Shown here in pieces: positions 47,501 through 56,421 of a stretch of 64,000 bases of DNA. The translations under genes and the position numbers were made by a program. The notes beneath the pieces are model-generated. The model did not search any database. It was not told where the DNA came from and saw only the letters and a list, made by a program, of their open reading frames with translations. The stretch is from Calycina herbarum (lineage: Eukaryota; Ascomycota; Leotiomycetes; Helotiales; Pezizellaceae), in assembly GCA_001414485.1 (NCBI GenBank), contig LLEY01000047.1:124001-188000 (forward strand). The letters run 5' to 3'. Positions within the stretch are counted from its first letter, which is position 1. Every line of letters starts with the position of its first letter.

Positions 47501-49622
47501 ACATTCCACTGCTATCTTCTTTATCCTCGATTGGAGTTGGCACAACACAATTGCCAACTTCCAGGAGGACTCCTTTGACAACCGGTTTTAGCGGCACCAA
47601 TGATTCTAAGAGAATGCTACCCCTGACAATCAAGCAGCAAGATCTTCCGGGTTTGGCTCATACGAATGCAGAAGTCTTGACGTATCTACTTCAGTCTCGA
47701 AGTCGCCGTAAGTAAACAATCCTTTTTTATTTGTCCTTACTGTGTCATGTCTTCAATTCGCTCTCCAAGAACGTTTAGAAGAATTTAAACCCAAATTCCA
47801 AATTCTTTCAAACGTTCTCGGAGAATAAGTGTCATTGTTCCGGAAGATCCGAAAAATGGAGAATGGGGGTGGACGGAGAGTAAAGCTCGGGCTTCTTACC
47901 ATGTTCACTTTCGAGCACTTAAAAGAAAACAAGAAAGCTGACTTTTGACATTGAAGGTTATGAAATTTCGGCAGATCACCGTGGCAAACGACTTTCAGAA
48001 ATAGAGCTGCTAGGAAGATTGAACAAAAACAAAATTAATATCTTCATCGATGCCGGAGCCCAAATTCTAGAGATGAACAACTTTGACCTTGCGAAAACCT
48101 GGCTCGCAATGAGCGACGCTTTGGCATGTGTATATTTCAATAAAGACAACAAGGCATTTGTACTTTATCGCCAAGGTCATCAGATCCCGCTTCTGGCTTC
48201 CCCATACGCCGATGACCTTGCTGATTGTCTCGTCTATCTCGACGAAGCTCACGCGCGCGGTACGGATCTCAAGATGCGAAGCGTTTGTGTTGCCGCTTTG
48301 ACCTTAGGGCTTGGGCAAACTAAGGACTCTACCGTACAGGCGGCTATGAGACTACGACAATTAGGAACCACACAAGCTGTCGTGTTCTTCTCTCCGCCTG
48401 GGGTTCACCAGAGTATTCTTGATCTCCGCGGAAAGAAATCAGGAGATCCCATTGACTCTTATGATGTTATTTGCTGGTTACTAGAGCAGACATGCTGTGG
48501 CATTGAACAATTACAACCTTTGTATTTCTCGCAGGGTTTGGATTTTTGCCGCCGGTCACAATGTGCGCTTGAAAACCCGGATTTTCTCATGGACAGCGAC
48601 CAACGTGAGGCGTACCTTAAGGGTATTCGACAATTTGAACAGCAAACACTTGAGCAACTTTATGGTGTTAAACCCATGGCCAAAATCACTACCACTCCCG
48701 GGTCATTCTCTCCTGATTTTGCGCTCTTCATAAAGGAACTCAACAAACAGCGCAAGGGCTTTCAAGATACCGGAAATGCTGTGAGCGGTTCTGCGTTACA
48801 GGAGGTGGAACAAGAGAGAGAAACTGCCATTGAGGTTCAGGTGGAGAATGTTCGTGAAGTCCAACAAACTCATTATCAGCCATTCGGCTTCCCGGGAATA
48901 CACCGCGATGTTCTTGCATTCGCCAAAACTGGTCGTCTTGCTGCTGATTCAACTGCATATATCCCCGCTTGCATGGCCCTCCGACAAACCACCCTGGGGA
49001 GAAAACATGGAATCGCTCAATTCGCCAATACAAGCAAGCTTTACGTGTCAGTGGAGTTTACGAGAACTGTAAAGTTTCCAACTGTTAGGACTTATGATCA
49101 TTTTCAAGTGAGTGCCGTTTTTGAATCCCATCCCTCAGTCAGAGCTAACAATTCTTCTAGCAAAATGTCAATTGGATACTGTGGAGTCCCATCAACGAGA
49201 TTGCTATGGTCATTATCCCAGAAGAAGCCGAACGTCTATTGACATTGCTGCGTGAGATGGATCCAGCCCCTACACATCTTCTTACCTACTCGGCACCAGT
49301 CACTAGAAAGATGTTGGTCTTCAATGACATGAATTACTACTCTGTTCCACCATCACCCGAGGGATGGAAGGCCCCTATGTGGCTCAAGATTGAACTCGGG
49401 GTATTTGCCGGCCGCCTCTACTTCCAATTTTCGGACTATGAAGATTTATGCAAGTATCTTGGAGCTCATGAGCGTCTTCATGAGGTGGAGGATGAAGAGG
49501 ATTATGTTGACGAGTTTGTTGGTAATGATGGGTATGAGGCTGAGCATGGTGCTGATGAGAAGGATGACTTTGATGATGATCAATTGTCTGAGGTTTCTGA
49601 TAGCAGCTCGGAAGCTTCGTAG
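38523..49622 (+). CDS. giant DUF6606/DUF3638/DUF3645 protein, ubiquitin-hydrolase-like
   Basis: About 3,160 residues. Exons: 38523-about 38870, 38930-39172, 39225-39439, 39521-40683, 40799-41097, 41399-43099, 43160-43443, 43505-43654, about 43954-45963, 46191-46356, 46407-47707, 47957-49107, 49161-49622. The N-terminal 600 residues match DUF6606 (LLWDFPGSAVTLP, then RRSPFWLVLRVAVQRHLCTL). DUF3638 contains QMNCGQGKTSTIMPMAAAML, a Walker-A-like loop, with RVVVPKPLLLQ; DUF3645 follows (WGHPDVSILFTCLSFYYDGL). Near the end VYLDEAHARGTDLK and TVQAAMRLRQLGTTQAVVFF are conserved in the family; DEAH with GQGKTS suggests an NTPase/helicase-like core. Databases often label relatives ubiquitin hydrolases; that role is not shown here. 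The C-terminus is acidic. Intron 2 (39173-39224) appears to be GC-AG. Frame cannot be kept at three places (38862-38930, about 42560, about 43954), each repaired by one base. Confidence 0.85.
41182..41238. repeat. palindrome in intron 5 of the giant gene
   Basis: Arms of 24 bases at 41182-41205 and 41215-41238 pair with four mismatches, around a 9-base loop. Ends read ATTGTTC and GAACAAT. The host intron (41098-41398) is 301 bases, far above the 50-115 of most introns in this gene. Confidence 0.65.
43742..43808. repeat. strong palindrome in intron 8 of the giant gene
   Basis: Arms 43742-43769 and 43782-43808 share a perfect inner block, GTTTAGGAGAATCAA against its complement, with outer ends ATTGTTCG and CGGACAAT. 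The loop is 12 bases. The intron is about 299 bases. Confidence 0.75.
46033..46142 (+). repeat. dispersed repeat, copy 2, in intron 9 of the giant gene
   Basis: Matches copy 1 at 37912-38010 along about 100 bases with scattered substitutions and a few small gaps. The host intron (45964-46190) is 227 bases, so about half of it is this repeat. Confidence 0.6.
47769..47817. repeat. palindrome in intron 11 of the giant gene
   Basis: Arms GAACGTTTAGAAGAATTT (47769-47786) and its inverted, two-mismatch partner (47800-47817), extendable outward through CTCTCC/GGAGAA. The host intron 47708-47956 is 249 bases. Confidence 0.65.
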
Positions 49623-50312
49623 AGTTCTGGCTCGATTGCCAGGGGGGTGTGGCTCATGTTTGGACTTTTACTTTTGCAGCATGTTAGGTTTGTGATTGTT
49701 GCTCGAGTATTGCTAAATATTATTTTGTTAGAGTAATTTCTAGTGCTTTGTTCTCTCTGTAACTTGATGTGAGTGAGGTTCAATTGGTTATTTTTGTGAT
49801 GTTTCGTAAGTCGGGTCTTTGGTTCCGTCTTCTGATTCTCTTCTTTTCATTCGTACGCCTCCTCTCTTATTATACCTTCCCTATAATGCCTCTCTCGAAT
49901 TATGCCTCCTTGATTATTATGCCTCTTCTAAATTATACCCTTCTTAAGTTATGCTCTTCTTGAATTATGCCCTTCTCGAGTTATGCCTCTCTTAAGTTAT
50001 GCCTCTCTCGAATTATGCCCCCTTGATTATTATGCCTCTTCTAAATTATACCCTTCTCGTGTTATGCCTCCCTTAAGTTATATCTCTCTTGAATTATTTT
50101 TTCTCGATTATTATGCTTTCTCTCTTATACTACCTACTTTTTAAGAATTATAAAGAGATACTTAGTAGAGATACGACGATTACTAAGAAGAGAAGAGAGA
50201 GGTTAGACGAGCGAAAGGTTTCTTTCCTAGCGTAGATAACGAGAGTATAACTCTTTTCAAAGGTAAATATTTTCCTTCTCGAGTAAAGTAAATAAGGTAA
50301 ATATATTCTCTA
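49623..50312. other. AT-rich left flank of the transposon island
   Basis: No gene. The first 250 bases are the giant gene 3' UTR. From about 49855 the sequence becomes a degenerate array of AATTATGCCTCTTCT-like units (listed separately), then purine-rich AT sequence up to the TA target site of the transposon. Confidence 0.55.
49891..50057 (+). repeat. degenerate tandem array with higher-order repeat
   Basis: Short units of about 15-20 bases on the theme (T)CTCGAATTATGCCTC alternate over 49855-50100. A 54-base block at 49891-49944 recurs at 50004-50057 with one mismatch, a spacing of 113 bases, which indicates a recent larger-unit duplication inside the array. Confidence 0.7.
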
Positions 50313-52164
50313 ACGTGGTTTATCAGGACCCGGATCATATCAGGACCCGGATCAATTTTAGCGAATTCCCAACCCCCTTCCTTTACAACGCGTTTTTTCT
50401 ACTATATATTATGTTAGTTATTCTACAAGAATCAAAAATCATTCTAGCTATCGAGGCTATTCGAACATCTAAAAAGCTAAGCCGTCGGAAGGCTGCAAAG
50501 CTCTACAGAGTGCCCTTTTCTACACTAAATAGTAGAATAAACGGCTGAACTACTCTCCCTAAGTGACGGCTAGCAAACGTCAAATTGTCTAAGCTAGAAG
50601 AGGAAGTAATTGTTCAGAATATACTTGATCTAGATTCGAGAGGGTTTGCACCCCGGCTAGGTGGCGTAGAAGATATGGCGAATTATATACTTAAATCGCG
50701 AGGGGGAAAACGCGTCGGCAAGCTCTAGGCATATCGATTTATATAATAACAACTAGCCCTTAAGACGCGTTTTAATCGCGTTTATGATTTCTAAAGGGCC
50801 TTATACGAAGATTCTAAGCTAATTAGCTTGTGGTTCCAACTAGTGAAAAATATAAGGGTAAAATACGGTGTTTTAGACTACGACTTCTATAACTTCGATA
50901 AAACCGGGTTTATGATAGGTGTGATTTGCCCTGCAATAGTTGTAACCTGTGTAGATCGACGTAGTAGAGGCAAGGCAGTTTAGCTAGGGAATCGGGAATG
51001 GGCTATAGCAATTGCTTGTATCAATGGTGAAGGCTAGAGTATCCCTCCATTTCTAGTGGTTCAGGGTAAGAACCACCTTTTAAATTAGTATACAGACAGC
51101 AGCCTCCTACCCAGCTAGGTTATTAAACCGATAAGTAATAGATAGACAAATAATGAGACAGGTCTAGAATAGCTGAAACACTTCGATAAACACACTGCTA
51201 CTCGTATAAAGGGTCTATATCGAATGCTAGTATTAGATGGGTATAAGAGTTACGAATCGGCTGAGTTCTAAGAGTACTATAAGGCATATAATATTATAAC
51301 TCTTGGACTACCTCCTTATTCGTCTTATCTAACCTAGCCACTTAATGTTGGGTGCTTTAGTATGTTGAAGCGGGTGTATAGTCGACAGATTAAGACGTTT
51401 ATTAAAGCCTATATTAACTATATTATGAAGGTAGAGTTCTTTCTAGCCTTTATAGTAGTATATAGGGAATCTATAATAGCCTAAAACGCTTAGGCTAGAT
51501 TCCGTAGAGCTGGCTTAGTGCCCTTTGACCTATAAGTAGTGCTTTTAAAGCTTAATATAAAGTTACGAACTCTAACTCCTTCTAGACCCTCTACTGCTAA
51601 TACTAATCCTTGGGACCCCTTCTAACCTAACTGAAGCTCTTTCATAAATAACACTTGTTCGAAATCGAATTGCCCGTCATTAAGGGAGCTCGCCAACTCT
51701 ACTCTTCGAGATAGTTGCTGTATTAGCTAAGGGTATAGAGCGAATGGCCCATGAGATGACCCTTCTGTCCGCTGAGGTATACACCCTTCGAGTAGCCAAC
51801 GAAGCCTTAAGCAAACGCCGTAGGGCTAAAAAGGCTCGTGTCTGTTAAGGGGGTGCACTTATAGTAGAGGATGTATAGGACATTATAGCCTAGAAGGATA
51901 TAGATGAGCAGACACGACGCGACGTATGTGCGACGGGGGGTAGTCATAAGGAGGGTCAACCGTCTAGGCGACACTGTGGAATCTGTGGAAAAGCTGGTTA
52001 CAATGCACGAACTTGTTAAGAGGCTGTAGATATATCTAGTTCCTCGGATTCCGAGTAGTTTTAGTTAATTTAATATGTTGTGGTTGATTTATTAAAATTC
52101 TAAGTTTAATGCCAAGGAAAACTGATCCGGTTCCTGATATGATCCGGGTCCTGATAAACCACGT
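50313..52164 (+). mobile_element. Fot1/pogo-type DNA transposon, RIP-damaged
   Basis: Complete element of 1,852 bp flanked by TA duplications (50311-50312 and 52165-52166). Terminal inverted repeats of 42 bp (50313-50354 and 52123-52164) differ at one base and begin ACGTGGTTTATCAGGACC. Each terminus holds the subrepeat TATCAGGACCCGGATCA twice in tandem. The inside is a transposase reading frame with many stops (separate entry). Size, TA target and protein fit the Fot1/pogo branch of Tc1/mariner elements found across filamentous ascomycetes. Confidence 0.92.
50411..52058 (+). pseudogene. pogo/Fot1 transposase remnant
   Basis: Starts MLVILQESKIILAIEAIRTS, then a helix-turn-helix (SRRKAAKLYRVPFSTLNSRI). 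The DDE region shows YNFDKTGFMIGVI, GNREWAIAIACINGEG, LVLDGYKSYES-like text, and IITLGLPPYSSYLT followed by PLNVGCF. The C-terminus ends in a zinc-knuckle-like CGICGKAGYNARTC. At least ten stops interrupt it, almost all TAG or TAA where relatives have Gln or Trp (for example before LGNREW, before SIPPF and before PLNVGCF), as expected when C-to-T changes hit CAG/CAA or the opposite strand of TGG. The copy cannot encode a transposase. Confidence 0.88.
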
Positions 52165-53797
52165 TACTTTCTTTATTAATCTTGAAAAAGAGTATAAAAA
52201 GTATAAGATTATTATATAACAAAGTAGTAGTAAGTGCGCTAGAGAGCAAGTAAGCGTAGAGTGAATGGTTTCGAATTTTCGATTTTCGATATAGTAACCG
52301 AGTAAGAACATGGTTCTAATAGCGTTTACTAATCTCTTAAGTTATGTTACTTTACTAGGGGATGTCGGAATTCGTAACTAGTCAAGAGTAGAGTACCTTT
52401 ATACTACTCTCTTAATTATTCGACTAGGACTGGGAAAATTAATTCGATTACCCTACGAGACTAGAATAATTAGATTTATGTTGTCTTTATTATTCTAGGA
52501 GAGTTGAGAGAATTATAGAAGGGGAAGGTGTCTTGGACTATAGTCACGAATTCCTGAAACCACTGATACTTGACGTTGATAATTAAGAAGGTGGTTTTTA
52601 TCTTCTCGTATCAATTGCGTATATAGTAGTAAGCAGGCAGAGCCTAGAAAGGAGTCGAGAATATCAAAAAGGAAAACTTAGATAAGTATTAAAAGGTGCT
52701 ATTCTCGAAAATAAATTGGAAAAAAGCTAGTAAGAAGGTACACATATCACTCTCCTAAATCCCACCCGAAAGAGCCCTTCTCGTACTCGGAGGTCTCTTT
52801 CTTTCTCTCTTAGCCTCCGCCCAAGACCACTCGTACTTTGTTGAGAGCGATGGAAAATATCCATTAAGCAGAGCGTGGCTGAGTAGCAGAATCTAGCAGA
52901 CAATGTTCAATTTAGAGTTTCCAAAACATACAAGGTTGAGTCATATTTCAGGTAACTTAATACTGTGCAAAAAAAACTAACTGCAAAAGTTCCTCACCCC
53001 TCGAGGGGCGCCTAAGGATGAAAACCAGACGAACTGAAAGTTTTGCTATTTAGGTCCGAAGTCGTAGTGTCGAAATTGTCGAAAATTGTTTGTCGGGTCG
53101 TGAAATCGTATGCGCCTATCGATCCTCTCGAGAACCACTAATTTGACCTGAACCATCTAGCCAGATGACCGCCTTTTAGTGTCCCATTGGTTGGAAAAAG
53201 GTGCTATTTGGGAATATGAAGGTTTGAGGTTCTGTGGGTGGTGATGGGGGGATGTGGGTCCCGAGGAAAGAGCGAGGAGCCAATTAGAAGTCTTACAATT
53301 AAGTTCAACCAGAGGGGTGACATGATATCTCGCTTAGCATTTCGCGACAGCCCCTCGACACTAGCCTCGAGATCCACAAGGGTCGTCGAGGTTCAACTTA
53401 CTTCTTGCCGCTGTATCGCGACTTCAGCGTCTCGAGTTCAACTCCAAGAGCTGCCTGTCGTAAGCAAATAATATTGAGCCAGGCTACTTAGAAGTTGATC
53501 AAGAGCAACAAAACGAACCCCTTTTCCACGCGTTTGAGCCCCTCTCACGTCGTTCGACCTCAACTTCAACCCTTCTCGTTGGTAAGTGACGAGGCCGTGA
53601 AATTATAGGTCGTTGTTGGGTTAATATTACTGACGTTCGACAATAGTCAAGTCTCGTGTCCGTCGCGTCGATTCAACTTTGTCGCGTTCATCTTTTAAAC
53701 ACAGCTTCGAAGAGATCAACTTCAAATTCAACTTCAACTTCAACACTTCTCGACAATAAAGCTCCTCATATCTTCCAAGATAAGAGTACCTCTCAAA
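52165..53797. other. AT-rich right flank and spacer
   Basis: 52167-52740 is AT-rich with TAG/TAA-dense sequence in all frames and looks like older RIP-affected repeat DNA. From about 52800 composition returns to normal. 53330-53720 contains repeated CTCGA and TCAACTTCAA phrases that seem to be the leader of the next gene. No gene is called. Confidence 0.5.
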
Positions 53798-55153
53798 ATG
53801 GACGCACTAACACCCAAAAAGAAGACCTCACGACACGAGCTTAATAAAAACATCTACCTCATCCCCCAACACTCTCTCAGAATGTCACCCACCAAAACAA
53901 TGCCATCCCCAATCCCCACCATCACACTTTCCACTCCATCTTCCACCCCGACCGTGTCTCCCGCCACGTCTTTCACCTCGTCCTTCACGACAACTTCCGC
54001 CGTCACCGAAGGTCTCCCCGAGAGGGTCCCGCCCCCAAACATCAGCAAAGAAATCGACATCCCCACCGCCTTCGTCTTTTTCCAAGCGCGTCTCACCGCC
54101 CGAAACCTCGCCAAACGCGAACTCGCACGCCAGGCACTTGACGAGCTAAACTCAATCTATGTTCGGATTGCGAAATGGTATATGTATCGCTCCGGACCAC
54201 AGAAGTATCGCGATGAAGTTGATGCTCGAGGTGAGGAGCCTGAAAATCCACATCGGTTTGATGAGGTGAGTTATGACGCGTTAAAATAAGACGAAGAAAG
54301 TAAGAGGGAGGGAGAGACTGATGAGTTGATAGTTTTTGATTGTTCCTTATACGCCGGAGCCTCCCACTTGGGCTAATAATGTATGTTGAAATAACCTATG
54401 AGATGGGTGAGAGAAAGCTGACCGTGGGAATAGCTCATTCGCCAAAAAGCCATCTATAACACCACCCGTCTCCACCGCGACGAAACCCTCAAAGCCGCCT
54501 TCCACATCCGCGACACAACCCAATACGAGTTCACCTCCGCTGCCGAGCGAAAATTCACCTTCGGAATCTGCAAATTCTGGGCTAAGCGTAAGAAGCTCGA
54601 AATCACCCAAAACGAATTCAATCTCGAAGAAACATGTCTCGTGGACAAAGACTACAAAGGCTTCGACGTCGTTCGCGGTGATAAAAAAGGTGAAGTACCA
54701 TATGAGAATCGGGATGTCAGACAATGGGAGGTTGAACAGGTATTGGATAATGATGTTGTGCATATGGAGCGTTTACTTAGAATTGGGGGTTTGAGAAGTG
54801 ATATGAGGAAGTTGATTAAGGCCGATGACCAGAAGTGGAAGAAGAAGGGAGAGAGAGAGGATTTTAAGTTTGAGGAGTATGAGGTGGATGAGGAGGAGAT
54901 TGAGAGGTTGAGGGAGGGTGTTATTGAGTATAGAGGGGAGAGGGATATGGATGGTAGGGGAGAGCGGTTTGAGGGTTTTGATGGATGGGAGAAGGTTAAG
55001 GAGGTTGTTGAGGAGAAGCTTGAAGAGGAGTTGGTTACCACGATTGTTGATAAGGAGATTGAGGAGGAGGAGAAGGGAGGTTTGGAGGGATATGAGAGTG
55101 AGGATGTGCTCGACAAGGAGGTTAGGGGCTTGCATGACTTGGATGAGGATTAA
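53798..55153 (+). CDS. uncharacterised 411-residue protein next to transposon island
   Basis: Exons 53798-54265, 54333-54380 (48 bases) and 54434-55153, all phase 0 with GTGAGT/GTATGT donors. I do not recognise it. Residues 1-85 are Ser/Thr/Pro-rich (TITLSTPSSTPTVSPATSFT) and disordered. Residues 90-240 predict a helical domain (TAFVFFQARLTARNLAKREL and FTFGICKFWAKRKKLEITQN). The C-terminal third is extremely Glu/Lys/Arg-rich. There is no signal peptide or membrane segment. The coding strand switches from C-rich in exon 1 to strongly purine-rich in exon 3. Its place beside a RIP-affected transposon and lack of a known family fit a lineage-specific gene. Confidence 0.7.
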
Positions 55154-55664
55154 GCGTGCGAAAAAGGTTAAGGATGAGAGGACTAGGATGATTGAGTGGT
55201 GGTATGTTTAGAGTAAGTGTAAAATGGTTCGGTTGTAAAATGGGCTGGGGAATATGGTACTGTACTCAGAAAAGGTTCGTCTCAAAAGAGAAAAAGCGAG
55301 CAACTCATGTTCTGAGGGTGCGGTGTTCGTGTTTACATCTAGACACATAACCGGTTCCCCTCATACATTTGTAGATAGAAAATGGAATCGGTTCAATGGT
55401 ATGAAAAACACTATTTCAAAGCGTTTTACTTCAGACTCTTCTTGAAGTTATCATTTCCTAGAATCCTTCAATTCGTAAAGATTGCGACTCGCTAGAATCA
55501 CAAGGTCCATTTCTCTTCAACGCAAAAAATAGATGGAACGAAAAAAAGCGCTCATACTAGGATTTTAATTTTACTTGGGAGAACCCACTTGAGCAAAATA
55601 GAATAGAATCTTATATCTGAGGTGAATCTTTGTATGCAGACGGCAGATAAGACGAGTTCGTGAT

Positions 55665-55972
55665 GGACATTAGAAGTGGCAGTAAACCTATCAGGTTTGC
55701 ACCTTCCTGCCCACCTGGGGGTGCCACCATTCGTGATAGTAAGTCCAGGTGGATTTTGGTGTTCCTGCTTACTAAATCTACTATCACCAATGGTGACACC
55801 TCCTGGTGACGACCTAACTCTCGTTGTTCTAGCTTTTTAAGGTAATTCAAGGCAATTATTCTAAACACTTAGAATAATTTAAATATTAACCTAGGTGTTT
55901 GGAGCAATGAAGTTTAATTGTCCTAAAGTATTAGGTAATTGAAGTTGGAATTTACTGCTACTTTTAATGTCC
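55665..55972. mobile_element. MITE B with nested palindrome
   Basis: 308-bp element. The 22-base ends at 55665-55686 (GGACATTAGAAGTGGCAGTA..) and 55951-55972 pair with two mismatches. The interior aligns with MITE A (shared CTCTCGTTGTTC and CAATTATTCTAAAC). It is about 90 bp longer than A because of a hairpin at 55712-55808 that A lacks. Confidence 0.72.
55712..55808. repeat. hairpin inserted in MITE B
   Basis: Arms of 29 bases at 55712-55740 and 55780-55808 match with four mismatches (core CACCATT(C/G)GTGATAGT), separated by 39 bases. Absent from MITE A at the corresponding place. Confidence 0.7.
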
Positions 55973-56421
55973 ACGGCGAGGACGAGTTTAAAAAGAATGG
56001 CGGAGAATCACGCTTCCTACCCACGTGATCGGACCGAACAGAGGAAAAGTTTACGATTGGTTGTCTGTTTCCGCCATTTCGGCGGAAGAGCGTGAAAGCA
56101 GCAGAATGCTGACCAAAACTGCAACCTGAGACTGAAAGACGGGCTGAATCCGTGCCGCATTTGCGCCTCGAAATGTTGACGTCGTGATCCTTAATTTTTC
56201 TTTTCATCCTCTCTACGATCTCTCTTGTCCTAATTTGATATCTCTCTCTCGTTTTACCCATCACAATTCCTTTTGATAGTTCCATGAGATAGACCTCCTA
56301 TCTCGAAGAGGACAGCAGTAACCAGTGGTTCTTCCTCAGGTCCCCACATTCTCCACGTACCTAAACGCAAACGACCGAAACTCTAGTATTAAAGCACACT
56401 TGTCCTCATCAAAATCACAAA

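Larger units (their letters stand above)
55154..56421. other. intergenic with MITE B
   Basis: 1.3 kb between the 411-residue gene and the transcription factor. It contains MITE B (55665-55972). 55975-56420 should hold the transcription-factor promoter and a T/C-rich leader. No gene seen. Confidence 0.5.

Noticed and set aside
54652..55116. 154-residue Ser-rich minus-strand frame
   Set aside because: It is the mirror of a Glu/Lys/Arg-rich exon; codon bias alone keeps the opposite strand open.
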